Counted from the first letter of the stretch, positions 43,564 through 54,565 are shown. The stretch is DNA of 64,000 nucleotides from Anniella stebbinsi (GCA_029215795.1 JARDYH010000001.1:296242654-296306653), one strand, 5' to 3'. Program-made: numbers and translations. Notes: generated by a model not told the origin, from the sequence alone.

Positions 43564-44300
43564 ATCCTCAGTTATCGGTAGTTGACCCCCTTCTTTATAG
43601 CTCCTCTAGTAAGTACCATGGTTAAAACTTGGGTACTCCTCTCCCGAGTTAGTTTAATTTGGCTTTATTTAGTTTAGTTTGGTTCAGTTTAATTCACTTC
43701 AGTTCTTCTTCTACTGTAGTTGGGACTCACCTTTGGCAGTCAAAAACAGCTTGCCTGGCCTCCCTCGCAGAGATAAAGGGGTAGGGCGACTTGCATAAAG
43801 CTGTAAAGCTGCTGTTTGTCCGCCGCCTTCCTCACCGACAGGCCTCCAAACAGCCGCCCACGCACTTTCAATTAGCTGATTGCTGTTGGAATTGTAGGTG
43901 AGGGTTCTTGTAACCTCTTTTCACTTTATTAGTTAATTGGTTAATTGCTCTCATAAACCCTTATGGTCTCGTTCTGCTTCTTATCCTTGTTTTTGTTATT
44001 ATTTTATTGTATTGAATTTTCTTTTCTTTCCTTTTCCACCTTCTTCTTATTATACTTTGCTGTGGTCGCTGTGGTTGCTTTGCTTTGTTTCGAGACTCTG
44101 GGTTATCTAAGATTCCGTTGTTGCCTGTTGCTGGTTTTATTCTCTCGGCATTATCCAGATTAGATTCCCCTGTTGAAAGTAAAACAGTTTGTAAACATCT
44201 TCCCGGGCTTCAACTTCGGTTTCAGGTTTAAAACAATTAGATTAAAACTTTAAAAACCTTTTTAAAACTTTTAAAAAGGGTAGCTTTCGGTTACCTTTTC
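43564..44300 (-). mobile_element. 5' untranslated region of the minus-strand LINE
   Basis: Non-coding sequence upstream of ORF1 with many taattt/aactt blocks and a T-rich stretch at 43975-44055. The exact 5' end of the LINE is not resolved. Confidence 0.45.
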
Positions 44301-44522
44301 TCTAAAAACAATCAGCAGCTCCTGGGGAACCTCTAAAAGAGTGTATGAGAGAGAGACAGCCAGAAACGAGCTGTTCTGTGTTCATCTTGCCTCTTCCCCT
44401 CCATTTTCCATCTTATTTTGGAGCAGGGAAAGTCTGGGTTTTTTTCCCTCCATGCAAAATAAAGCTGCTCCTCTCTCCTGTATATTGCTGTCCTTGGACA
44501 CTGGACGATTCCATTTTTTGTT

Positions 44523-44539
44523 GTGTGTGTGTGTGTGTC
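44523..44539 (+). repeat. (GT)n microsatellite
   Basis: About 8 GT units. Confidence 0.85.
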
Positions 44540-44993
44540 GAAGGGCTGTCTCACTGACAAAAGTGGAGGGCAGGGCGGTCCTCCACTCAACTGCTCAATC
44601 GTGAAGGGGGAGGGCACCCGACCACCCCACGGAGAAGGCAAACAAGGCTGCCACCACCCATGTCCAGGATTCGGTACTATTCAACTCTATGGTTCTTACT
44701 CTGAGTAGGCATGTCTAGGTTTCCTGACCAGAAAAATGTCAGTTTCCCCTTGCCATACCAACATTGACCACAAACTTCTCCAAAACCTAATTGTAATACT
44801 TTCTCTTCACTTGGGGAGTGGGGGTGGGATGGGAGATTTCGCTGGCAGAGTAGTGATACAGATGAAAAGATACACGAGCTGAAATAGCACAATAACACAT
44901 AGACATGAACATGCCCAGCATCCAACTCGCTAAGGAAACAGAGGGGGGAAATGCGGATGCAAATGGGGGGGGGGAGTAGGTGTGACAGAGGCC

Positions 44994-45218
44994 ATGGAGC
45001 TGGAAAAAGTGCAGAAAAGGGCAACTAAAATGATTGAGGAGCTGGAGCATCTCTCCTATGAGGGAAGGTTACAACAGCTGGGATTATTTAGCTTGGAAAA
45101 AAGGAGGCTAATGGGAGACCTGATAGAGGTGTATGAAATTATGCATGTTGTGGACAATGTGGATAGGGAGACATTTTCCCCCTCTCTCAAAATACTAGAA
45201 CCTGGGGTCATTCCATGA
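44994..45218 (+). pseudogene. CR1-like LINE C-terminus
   Basis: The frame reads [58 protein letters not shown]. This is the C-terminal VQKRxTKMI...LSYExRLxxLGLxSLExRRxxGDLIEVYKI block of CR1-like LINEs. A shift then leads to the remaining gaattcactaccacaagat and 3' untranslated sequence to 45587. It is the last part of the LINE interrupted at 37536. Confidence 0.85.
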
Positions 45219-45587
45219 AGCTGATTGGTGGGAGATTCAGGACAAATAAAAGTACTTCTTCACATAGCACATAGTTAAATTATGGAATTCACTACCACAA
45301 GATGCAGAGATGGCCACCAATTTGGATGGCTTTAAAAGAGGGTTGGTTAAATTCCTGGAAAAGGCTATCAATGGCTACTAGCCCTGATAGTCTTGTGCTA
45401 CCTCCAGTATCCAAGGCAGTAAGCCTGTGTGCACCAGTTGCTGGGGAACATGGGTGGGAGGGTGCTTTTGCATCATGTCCTGCTTTGTTGATTCCTGATT
45501 GACATCTGGTTGGCTACTGTGTGAACACAGTGCTGAACTAGATGGACCCTCGGTCTGATCCAGAATGGCATTTATGTTCTTAAGTCG

Positions 45588-45737
45588 AATGGCCGCCAGA
45601 ATGTCTCTGCACTGCTTTTGGCCTGGGAATTAGCTGCTACCGCCCCGCAGCAGCAAAAGCGTGGGGTTTTGGAAGAAGCACTGGCAACCTGGTGCCGTCA
45701 AGATAGTCCCCATTTGTGTTTAAACAACACAGTTTGA
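45588..45737. mobile_element. R-family fragment
   Basis: Contains accgccccgcagcagcaaaa, gcgtggggttttggaagaag, tggtgccgtcaagatagtcc and tttgtgtttaaacaacacag. The first block recurs at 56868-56895 and the atcaaga block at 19274. Confidence 0.55.
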
Positions 45738-45856
45738 GATCACCTGAATAGGGCTCAAATGTTGTGGATGATCCACATATATAATCTTCAGATATCATGA
45801 AAGGCTTAAAAGACTGCTCAGATAATGTACAGCAGAGGTGGGCAACTTGTGGCAAT
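45738..45856 (-). repeat. S repeat with T-element end, right copy
   Basis: On the minus strand it reads ctattcaggtgatctcaaac backwards through gaagattatatatgtggatc to gtacattatctgagcag, then the T-element end cacaagttgcccacctct. Inverted relative to 35095-35215. Confidence 0.7.
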
Positions 45857-46266
45857 AAGATCTGAGAATGTTTGAACAGGGCTATAGTTGTGTGGATAGA
45901 AAAGCTTCAGCTCAATCCAGACATCATGCCAAACGATGATTAAGGAAGTGGTTTGGGTAATTTTGATTTTGGGTCATATAAAGCTTAGTGACAATGAAGC
46001 ACCTACTTCAAAAATAATTGTGTGCATTGTACTTCATTTGCTGAAATACTTGTCCCTTATTGCACCTGTGTTATTATTTTCCAGAACTTTGGATAGAATG
46101 TTATTAGCATTTCATATTGTACCCATTAATTGAGAAAACTGTTGCTCTTTTAGTGGGGTTGGGCTTATTACTCTCTCTGACTCAAAAAACAAAAATGAAA
46201 AAACAAAACCAAATCTTTGAATGGGACTTACTTCCAGGCAGGTGTTTAAAGGATTGCAGTCTTTAA
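45857..46266. other. No recognised feature
   Basis: Nothing supported. Confidence 0.35.
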
Positions 46267-46353
46267 GTGCAATCCTATGCATGTTTAGACAGGAAAAAAT
46301 CCTACAACTCCTAGCAACTCCCCTTTTCTATCTAAACATGCATATGATTGCAC
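46267..46353. mobile_element. E-family fold-back MITE
   Basis: Arms gtgcaatcctatgcatgttt and aaacatgcatatgattgcac with a short interior (tcctacaactcctagcaact). Confidence 0.75.
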
Positions 46354-47795
46354 CATTAGTTAATTAATTATTGTAATCTCACTCTCCTTTAAGAAAGTTT
46401 GGTGCAGCTTAAATGGGCTCCCATCAAGACCGGTACATTTATTCAATTTGATTGGTTAATGGTTTCCTACCATTCAGTAGCCTAGTTGTAGCTATAGCAA
46501 AACTAGTTACTTTCTAGAATAATACTTTAGAAATGGCATCGTGCTGAATCTGACTATGGCTTGTGGAAAGGCACATTTTCTTGGGCAAAGGAGACCCTGA
46601 TTTTCACTAATCCCCTTTCGTGCTCTAGTTTCTATGGTGTATTAGAGAGTCCACCAATTGTCAGGATTTTCAGGGGCTCAACGGGAAGAAGTTGGGAAGT
46701 CCCTTTTCTGCAAGCAGAACTCCATTCACAAAAATAAGGATACAGTCATGATTTCCCCATAGAAGGTAGCCCCAGCTGTTGTATTATATTATATGAGAAA
46801 ATTTTACGGAGTTCATCACACAAGGCTAAAATCCCACATCTTTACCAGGGCTTTCTGCGTCCAGATTCTTTGCGGGATTAAGATCAGCTCTTTTACATAC
46901 CAGATACCTGGTTTGAACCGAAGAAAGTCCTTTTGCAACAAGTTCTATATGTTCCATTTTACAACCACTATATGGTGCTGTGATTATAGCACAACACAGT
47001 CATTTCACACAGCTGATAGATCAGATTAATGTTCCTTATCATGTTATCTCCAAACTTTTTGAAAGCATGATAAAGGTCATAAACCATAAGAGGGGATTTG
47101 GTTGACAACATAATTTAAAGAACCTGCAAACTTCTGAGAGCAATCAACCTTGATTTCATGCTATAAGCCCTGTGTGGAGCTCTACATGTTTGCTTTATAG
47201 CGTTGCAGCACAACAGAGTTTTAAAGTTTATTCTTTATATTTTAAAAAAAAACATGTGAAAAGATTTGCAATCTGCTGAACATCCTGTTGCATCTGCCAT
47301 GCCTCTCCATCAGGCAGGGATTCAGGCCGAAGAAAAGAACATTGTTTTTGGAACAGAGGTCATGATTTTGCATCAGTTCACATATGAAGGAGCAAAAGCA
47401 GTTTATCACAAATCAGGAACATCTCATACTGTACTGTGGCTCTAATAAAGTAAATAATGTGCATTTTTCAAAGTTATCGAAATCCATATTTGCACAGTGA
47501 ACCATAAAAGTTACAATGAATTGAATAATGGGTATTAAAAATAAACCTAAGCCCATTTACTCGTTTACAGAGTCTTTGAGGATTACATTTTATTAAAAAG
47601 GACCCACATTTTTTAAAATATGCTTGATTTATGTATTTAGAAGAACTGTCTTTTAGAAGCAATTCTGTCAACTATCACCTTTTGGAAATGATCATTTTAA
47701 ATACCATTGTGAACATAAAACCTTAGCGAATCAAACCATTTGGATAAAATAAATGTTAACATCACTCAAACTCTTTCTCTGAAAAGAGAATTAAC
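46354..47795. other. Repeat-poor stretch, no gene seen
   Basis: AT-rich, unique-looking. Short frames without homology. Confidence 0.4.
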
Positions 47796-48016
47796 CATGC
47801 CAATGTGATGTAGTGGTTAGAGAGCTGGACTGAGACTCAAGAGACCTGGGCTCTAGTCCTCACTCAGCCATGAAGCTCATTGAGTGACTTTGACCTAAAT
47901 TACCTCACAGAGTTGTTGTGAGGATAAAATGGAAAGGAGGAGGATCATGCATGCCACCTTGGACTCCTTGTAAGATGAAAAAAAGGTGGGATATAAATGT
48001 AGCAATAAATAATAAA
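47796..48016 (+). mobile_element. MIR-like tRNA-derived SINE (M type)
   Basis: Head gtgatgtagtggttagagag, B box gggctctagtcctcactc, body cattgagtgactttgaccta and cagagttgttgtgaggataa, tail ggtgggatataaatgtagca. Confidence 0.85.
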
Positions 48017-48156
48017 TGCCATCAAATACCCCCAATAGCATCCAGAAATCTTTCTAATGCTATTTCTGATACCACCTTATTCCAAGGTCCCCTTCTCTGG
48101 CCTAGTTCTCTGTCAGGTGGTAAACCTGTGCCTGGGCGGAAACACATCAAACGTCA

Positions 48157-48308
48157 GGGCTAGAGCTACACTTCTGCTTTATAGCGGTATTGAAGTGCAC
48201 TGATAACTGTTGGGGCACAACCCACATTCCATATACCACTTTCATAGTGTTATATCCTGCTTTTCATTCCACATTCGTAATGATTTGACACAAGATGTAG
48301 ATCTGGGT
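48157..48308. mobile_element. D-family MITE
   Basis: Ends gggctagagctacacttctg and caagatgtagatctgggt. Interior shares tgaagtgcactgataactg with the 11768 copy. Confidence 0.65.
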
Positions 48309-48366
48309 GAATACTCACTGGACTGAAATTCCAACTGACATCACAGCAAGAAACTAAGCTAGGACG

Positions 48367-48676
48367 AGGGTGACCATATGGAAAGGAGGACAGGGCTCCT
48401 GTGTCTTTAACAGTTATATAGAAAAGGGAATTTCAGCAGATGTCATTTGTATGCATACAGCACCTGGTGATATTCCCTCTTCATCACAACAGTTAAAGCT
48501 ACAATTAAAGTGACCAGATACAAAAGAGGGAAGGGCTCCTGCAGCTTTACCTGTTGGGATGAAGAGGGAATTTCACCAGGTGCTGCATGCATACAAATAA
48601 CACCTGTTGAAATTCTCTTTTCTATGCAACTGTTAAAGATACATGAGCCCTGTTCTCCTTTCCATATGATCACCCT
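48367..48676. mobile_element. P2-type long palindrome (hAT-like), complete
   Basis: Begins agggtgaccatatggaaagg and ends cctttccatatgatcaccct. Arms share tgtatgcatacagcacctgg-type and ttcatcacaacagttaaagc blocks. Flanks agctagga and agctagac are similar in six of eight positions. Confidence 0.82.
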
Positions 48677-48925
48677 AGCTAGACCCCTTTCACTGGCATC
48701 TAGTTTTCTAGGTGAATGGACCTTTTCTCATGTGGAGTAATATTCCATCATGTAAACCTCCACCTGCAGTCCTGTCCATTTCCTCAGTTCAAGAAGCTTT
48801 GGGATAGAGCATGGGGTGGGGAAACTCTTTAAGCTTGAGAAACTCTCAGGAGCCACATTCCAGTGGTGGGTGGGGCCAAAGACAAAAGGGGCTGGGGTAA
48901 AAGCTCTTACTGGCAGTAACTGAGC

Positions 48926-48962
48926 CAGCCTTCCCCAACCTGGTGCTCTCCAAACTTCAGCT
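48926..48962. mobile_element. T-family fragment
   Basis: ccagccttccccaacctggt then gctctccaaacttcagc: one arm end only. Confidence 0.5.
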
Positions 48963-49312
48963 TGATATCTGTTTAAATAGGTGGCTTTTAGCACAGTATA
49001 CATCGATACTGAGCCTGCACCACCACCACCGAACCCAACCTGGAAAACCTTGCCAGAAAGTGCAGCCTTTACAAGGATAAAGGATAGGAGTGGATCCCCA
49101 GGCATATCATGCGAGTCAGATCCACCTCAAGATATACCCAGTTTGAAATCAAAAACATACAAGGCCTGACTCCAGTGAATTAATATTAATATTTGGCAAT
49201 TACATAGAATTTTTGAGTGTTCAAAGCACTTCACATACATTATTACAACCAAAAGCCTTGCGATTTAGCCCCATTTAGTAGATGGAAGGCCAAGAGTGCA
49301 ATAATGCTACCT
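48963..49312. other. No recognised feature
   Basis: Nothing supported. Confidence 0.35.
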
Positions 49313-49423
49313 TGGCCAGATCTACACCAAGCAGGATATACCACTTTGAAAATGGTACATGGAATGTGTGCTGGGTCTGAACAGTCTAAACTGTTATAAA
49401 GGAGTAGGGTAGATCCTGCCCTT
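49313..49423. mobile_element. D-family MITE
   Basis: Begins tggccagatctacaccaagc; inside, gcaggatataccactttgaa and aactgttataaaggagtagg; ends gtagatcctgccctt. Confidence 0.65.
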
Positions 49424-49485
49424 GTCAGAGACGCTACACCAGGTCCCTTACATCTATGCAACTGTGCTGGATCACAGACTACATA

Positions 49486-49842
49486 GGCTGCCTCTACATG
49501 AGAGGTTTAAAGCTCTTTCAAGTCTCATTAAAATTTTTACCTCTACATGAGCGGAGCACAAATCGGGAGTTGAGGCGCGTTATCTATTCGATTATGCGCA
49601 TTATCGAATGCATGTTAAATAGCTAATTTTATTTTGCTGCGGCCTGTTAAAGCGCATTTTGACTATGTAAACAAGCGATTCTCCACATTAACTACTTCTA
49701 AAGCACATTTCAGACAACTGGTAAGGCCACCAGTTATGCGCTCAATTACCTCCCGCGTACAGTCATTTACCATAAAGCGCTTCCGAGAAGATGTGCATAA
49801 TCGGAGAACCAGGCGTCAAACCGAATTCTTGTAGAGGGGGTC
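49486..49842. mobile_element. G-family GCGC-rich MITE
   Basis: 357 bp, ends ggctgcctctaca and tgtagagggggtc, flanked by ata at 49483-49485 and 49843-49845. Many gcgc words have decayed to gcac or acat, so this copy is the most diverged of the three. Confidence 0.85.
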
Positions 49843-50571
49843 ATAGAGAAGGGCTCGTGTTTACCTGCAGCTCAATGTGACAACCCAGAGGAAAAGGGGA
49901 AAGAGAATGTCGCTCAGGTGTATGCTAACTATCCACCCATCTTTGATGGGAAGCATTCACATTGTTTTATAAAATAAAAGAGACATCTTTCTAGACTGGA
50001 AACAAGATATTATGTTTATGACTTTTATAGCACCTAAAATGAACGGGGATGGTCAATAATTAAATAAAACAGGCCCCACCCATAGGCTTACCATGTAATT
50101 GAAGGTGAGGTATATTTGTGAGGAATGTGAAGGAAAGGTAAAGGGTAAAAATGACAGTTGTGCTAGAAGTTCATACAGTAGGACAAGAACTTCCTTATTC
50201 TACACATAGGGCAAAGCATGTCTACCATGATATCTGGTAGACTGTTGACTTCTTACGATGTAAGTTCCTAGATGCCAAAGGTGGCAGTGCGGGGAAAAAA
50301 TGTACACATTTGTGGCTTGTGTGGGGACGGGAGGGGTTAAAATATTTCTAAAGACAAAGCTGTATTCTGTGGCTTCCAAAAGAATCAAGAAACGCCCTAG
50401 AAATATTGAGGCTTGTACGTTTGTTGTGAAATGAGAGTGAAAACAAAGCAAATGGCCTTTTAAAAACATTAATATATGATTAACCATGAAACTGTATACA
50501 GTATATGTGTGTTCAATAATACCAAATACTGTACTACACCATGTTTGCCCTATTCCAATTGTGGCTGACTG
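49843..50571. other. No recognised feature
   Basis: Unique-looking; nothing supported. Confidence 0.4.
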
Positions 50572-50613
50572 GCATTTATTTATTTATTCATTTAATTTCA
50601 GAGGATTTCTATA

Positions 50614-50658
<45 letters not shown>

Positions 50659-51010
50659 AAAGCGGTTTACAAGATAAACCCAATAACTAGAACAATAAAA
50701 CAGTGATAAAACAATAAAACTGTGTTAAAATAACCAGGGCTAGCTGACAACGCTAGCAGACAGGCAAATGCCTGAGTGAACAGATTAGTCAGTGGTGGAA
50801 ATACTCCACACGATGGAGAGACCATTACACATGGTGGGCACCACAACTGAGAAGGCCCTCCTCCACACCATGGCCACATGAGCCTCAGTAGGCCATGGTA
50901 TAGTAAGCAAGGCTTCCCCCACAGAATGTAGAAACCAGGGTGGGGTATGTGGAACAAGGTGGTTTCTGTGATACAACCATGACCCAATCAGGCACAATAT
51001 TTCCCATATC
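50572..51010 (-). mobile_element. L2-like LINE 3' part with (AT)n
   Basis: From the tail inward: tttatttatttattcattta, an (AT)n run at 50614-50656, cccaaagcggtttacaagat, and then coding remnants. On the minus strand these read RAFSVVVPTMCNGL, equivalent to AFSVVAPxxWNxLP. Frames are broken. Confidence 0.7.
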
Positions 51011-51066
51011 AAGCTTAGAAGTACAATTTTCTAAATTGTACTCTAAAAACCACTATTAGTACTGGT

Positions 51067-51386
51067 TAGGCTGACCATATGAAAAGGAGGACAGGGCTCA
51101 TGTAACTTTAACAGTTGTAGAGAAAAGGGAATTTCAGGCAGTGTCATTTGTATGCAATTAGTTCCTAGTGAAATTCCCTCTTCATCACAACAGTTAAAGT
51201 TTCAGGGGCCCTGCCTTCTTTTGTATATGGTCACTCTAGTATAGTGCCTGCAACTTTAACTATTGTGATGATGAGGGAATTTCTCCAGGAACTAATTGCA
51301 TACAAATGACACTGGCTGAAATTCCCTTTTCTCGACAACTGTTAAAGTTACATGAGCCCTGTCCTCCTTTTCATATGGTCAGCCTA
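51067..51386. mobile_element. P-family long palindrome (hAT-like), complete
   Basis: 320 bp, begins taggctgaccatatgaaaag and ends cttttcatatggtcagccta. A perfect 8-bp duplication, gtactggt, lies at 51059-51066 and 51387-51394. Best-preserved copy of the family. Confidence 0.92.
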
Positions 51387-52297
51387 GTACTGGTAGAAAC
51401 TATATCAGATCTCTGAACTGCAAGACAGGAAGCACATTTGGGATGCACAGGCCTCCCAGCAGATGGATCCCTAACAATATGGCCACTGAAAGTTTAGATA
51501 CGGGCAACTTTGGCCTTACTGCATGGCATGGCTTATCAAATTCTGTGTACAAGCATTTCTACTAATGTTCTGGCTCGATCCTGAGTGAGCTCCAGAAGTG
51601 CCAATGTGTTTGCGAAGAATAACCCCTCCTGCAAAGTGACTCAGCTATTTTTGAAAATTGGGAAGGTTTAGACAGTAGTCAAACGTAGGCTAGATCAAGG
51701 ATTAAATTATTTTACAATAGAAAAAACGCACAGGAAGATTTTAAATTTCACTGAAGAGGGAAGTAGTTTGCTTTTTTTTAAAAAGAATCAATATTAATCA
51801 ATAGGTAATCTATTCTTAAATGGCATTTCACTTTGGAGATATCAAGATGAACCTTCAAAGCTTTTATCTATAGAGCTTCTTAACATCATCTCTTAATTAT
51901 ATCTCACCACAACTATCCTTAATGGCAGAATGTACGCACAATCTCAGCTCCCTTAATGCAGAGGAGGTGGTCCAAAGCCCCACCTCTTTTTCCTCCTGGG
52001 CTAGCAGCCTGCAGTTTTCAGTAGCTGCCTCTTCTCCTACAGCCTGCTGGCAAAAGTATGTTAGTGACCTTTAAAGAGGAATTCTCCCTGCACATGTCAG
52101 CTGCTGCTATCATTCAGGGGCACTGTTGCTCGAATGCCCAAGGTCAGCTCCCCCCTGCAAACTGCTTTGTTTAAGGTAGACTTGGCTGAATTTATTATAT
52201 TTATCTGTGGATGTCACTAGCCAAGTTTTATGGATACACAAAAAGGCGCCATCACTGTAAGGGATTATTCTTTCTTTCTCTCTCAATGCTGCTGCAG
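51387..52297. other. No repeat recognised; intron-like lead into the candidate exon
   Basis: The last 30 bases (52268-52297) form a polypyrimidine tract ending in CAG (tattctttctttctctctca, then atgctgctgcag), a good splice acceptor. The rest is unique-looking. Confidence 0.45.
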
Positions 52298-52417
52298 CCA
52301 AGCAAGGGTGGGAAGTCTCCGGCATCTGCAGAAGAGCCTCGCGTATTTCACACGGAAATTAGCAAGTCTCCACACAGCGGGGAAGATATGGTGAAGAAAA
52401 CCAGGCCTATGGTTAGC
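52298..52417 (+). CDS. Candidate internal coding exon, unidentified gene
   Basis: A 120-bp block lies between a strong acceptor (pyrimidine tract and ctgcag ending at 52297) and a strong donor (agc|gtaagtctt at 52418). It is open in the frame starting at its first base and encodes 40 residues: PSKGGKSPASAEEPRVFHTE then ISKSPHSGEDMVKKTRPMVS. Length divisible by three with phase 0-0 ends would allow cassette inclusion. The sequence is hydrophilic and Ser/Lys/Glu-rich, as in disordered linkers, and keeps several CpGs unlike its neighbours. I do not recognise the protein. It lies 6.3 kb upstream of the candidate first exon on the same strand. Chance splice-like signals remain possible. Confidence 0.4.
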
Positions 52418-52448
52418 GTAAGTCTTTGAGATAGGTACGAATGGGGAT

Positions 52449-52615
52449 GCCAATGTAAAGTAGTAGACAAACAGACATTGGCTGCAGAGGCCTGGGTTGA
52501 AATCCCCACTCTGCTATCTGGGAGACTTTGGGCAAGTCAGTCTTTCTTAAGTCTAGTTTACCTCACAGACTTGTTGTGATGGGATAACAGGAGTAGGGGG
52601 ATCAACTCTGTAGAA
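52449..52615 (+). mobile_element. MIR-like tRNA-derived SINE (M type), degraded
   Basis: Head atgccaatgtaaagtagtag, B box gggttgaaatccccactctg, body gggagactttgggcaagtca and cagacttgttgtgatgggat. Tail lost. Confidence 0.7.
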
Positions 52616-52979
52616 AAAGACAGCATCCTCTGTTCTGACTGAAACAGAGTATGTCACTACTTTTGAACTGCGTTTGGGAGCAGGTCTACTGCCTTTAAAA
52701 AAAACATCCTGTCCATGCACCCATCAGATTATGCTCTCTTATTTTAATTGTAAAGACTAAACAATCTGACAAAGGTATATTTTAAAACGCATCAGTATTA
52801 CGGATATTCACATTTCCTGTTTGTTGCTTCAGCTTTTTCTTATTATTTTTCTCTGTTTTCTTAATATTTTCCTCTGTTTGATCCAGCTTATTGCTTTGCT
52901 GAAGAGGGGCAAACCCCCTGGAGTAAGAATGAAATTCCAATATGTTAATTAAGAATATGCAGAATATGTTAATTAAGAA
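52616..52979. other. No recognised feature
   Basis: AT-rich, nothing supported. Confidence 0.4.
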
Positions 52980-53180
52980 TATTGCTTATCCTGTGGCAAA
53001 AAGATACTGGGGTACTTCCAATGTTGCCTGAGTGGACTTTGCTTGCATTCCTGCCCTTTCCTGTCCTCTCCTCCACTCTGCAGCCAGCCAGTGTCCCCAA
53101 AAATCTGCTCTGGGAGGCTGGCTACAGAGGGGAGATGGAATCTACTCCGCTGGCAAATGCTATTCCATCAGCATATTACA
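52980..53180. repeat. Unnamed interspersed repeat, second copy
   Basis: Shares with 22847-23091 the blocks ccaaaaatctgctctgggag and actccgctggcaaatgc in the same general setting. Weak similarity by eye. Confidence 0.35.
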
Positions 53181-53639
53181 CAATTAGATTTCACCCTTTG
53201 GCTTTAGTACTACCTGAATATTTGTATCATGCAAGCTCACTTGAACACTTACCTGTCTTCTCTTCTCCCCCCACCCCAGTTTTTAAAGTACTTCAAACTA
53301 GATAAATTATTCCTTAAGCAAGTGCAAAACTGACATTGCCCATGTCTTATTTTATTAACTCTTCATAAACACAAGTTGATGCAAAGAAGTCTTATTCGTT
53401 TTTCTTCAATTATAGATTAACAAGCTAAGCAGAAGGAGAAAATTGTCAGGAGCCACATATTTTAATCAGTATTTGAAAACAATGGGGTTTGCATTTCAGA
53501 AAAAAAAAGGAATCTCAATAAAAAATGATGGGTGACCAGTACAGATAACAACATCTAAAAAAGAAGGCATGAAACCATGCATTTTTCATTTGTCAATTTC
53601 TAGGGGCTGCATGGTTGTGAAATAAAGGGATATCTATTG
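53181..53639. other. No recognised feature
   Basis: AT-rich, nothing supported. Confidence 0.4.
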
Positions 53640-54040
53640 TTGTGCGTGGCACTGGGTTATCACCGCACCACTACTAAACCCTGCATTTTCCCTGCTGCAG
53701 GGTGGCGGCAGATAATATTGATGGCAGGAGGCAGCACGGGTTTTCTGGCAGCCATTCAGCTCACTGGGCCCGCCCCCCACCCTACTTCCGGCGACCAATC
53801 AACGGTCGCCATCCCCCTGGAATGCCCCCCTCCCCAAGCAACGCCAAAGCAAGATTAGATGGCGGAAGAGCCAGCATAAAAAGTTAGGGAAAGTCCCCAA
53901 CTTTTTATCTGCGCATCTTTGTTATGTTGCCCCACAGTGGCTCCGAATCGGCAGCTGCATCATATAACCGAATGCATCACCACTTTGGAACCTCCACAGG
54001 GCAAAGACATAGAAAGCCCTTCTCCCCGTAAGAAAACAAT
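53640..54040. mobile_element. R-family element
   Basis: Contains ttccggcgaccaatcaacgg, aaagttagggaaagtcccca, then cccacagtggctccgaatcg and gcagctgcatcatataaccg. The last two recur at 56593-56640 and, inverted, at 35335-35385. A 73-codon frame here is not credible. Confidence 0.55.
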
Positions 54041-54527
54041 TTAACACAGGGCAGGCAACTTTTAAAGGTGTAGGAGCCAAATTGCCCCCGCCGACCATGC
54101 AGGCAGACTGGATGATGTCAAGGGGCTGAGTCCTGCCCCCAAACCCTAACCCTCCAATTGCATCATCCACCCTACCCCACCCACTTAAAAAAAAACAACT
54201 CCCCCCTCTTTTCCATTTCTCTCTCTGCATAAAGAAAGGGCCTTGGCCTGCTGAATCGGAAAGCACTTTCCAAGTACCTCCTTTTAATATAAAAGACATA
54301 TTTTAGGAGCACAACATTTACACAGTTTTATAGATCGCACTTTGTAGCATCAATATTAATCCTCCTACCAAAGGCTCAATTGGTGATCACATCCCCTTCT
54401 CTATAAAATTGATATCTCCCATACCACACCAAAGCTTGCTCATCTTTTTCCCTCTACCCTTCCCCACTATTTATGGCAAACAGCAGCTGGGATGTGGATT
54501 TTTGACTGGAAAACAGCACTGGGAGGA

Positions 54528-54529
<2 letters not shown>
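54041..54529. other. No recognised feature
   Basis: A 125-codon minus-strand frame at 53922-54299 starts in unique sequence and runs through the R element; it has no homology I know. Confidence 0.35.

Positions 54530-54565
<36 letters not shown>

Larger units (their letters stand above)
37537..44993 (-). mobile_element. 7.46-kb insertion in the CR1 LINE, carrying a two-ORF LINE
   Basis: The host CR1 sequence stops at ttattatagagct (37536) and resumes at atggagctggaaaaag (44994). Flanks atagagct and atggagct match in seven of eight positions. Most of the interior is a minus-strand LINE (about 37635-44290). The outer sequences (37537-37630 and about 44300-44993) look like different DNA, so the block may be a LINE within another element. 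The ends ccatcacacc and ggtgtgacagaggcc show only weak inverted similarity. Confidence 0.65.
35575..45587 (+). mobile_element. CR1-like LINE split into four pieces by later insertions
   Basis: Pieces at 35575-35998, 37089-about 37195, about 37396-37536 and 44994-45587 join in family order. The first holds the reverse transcriptase core (YLDFQKDFDEVPHQRLLNKL and a GDQYWNQFF-like remnant of motif B). The second holds ERDLGVLVDSSMKM, the third the MPLYKSM...HLEYCVQFWS region with its frame damaged. The fourth holds [20 protein letters not shown] and the 3' untranslated end with cctcggtctgatccagaatg. Insertions: a palindromic element at 35999-37088, an unidentified ~200-bp piece, and a 7.46-kb block at 37537-44993. 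5'-truncated and dead. Confidence 0.8.

Noticed and set aside
37537..44993. Endogenous retrovirus
   Set aside because: No long terminal repeats, primer-binding site, protease or integrase seen; endonuclease-type motifs identify a LINE.
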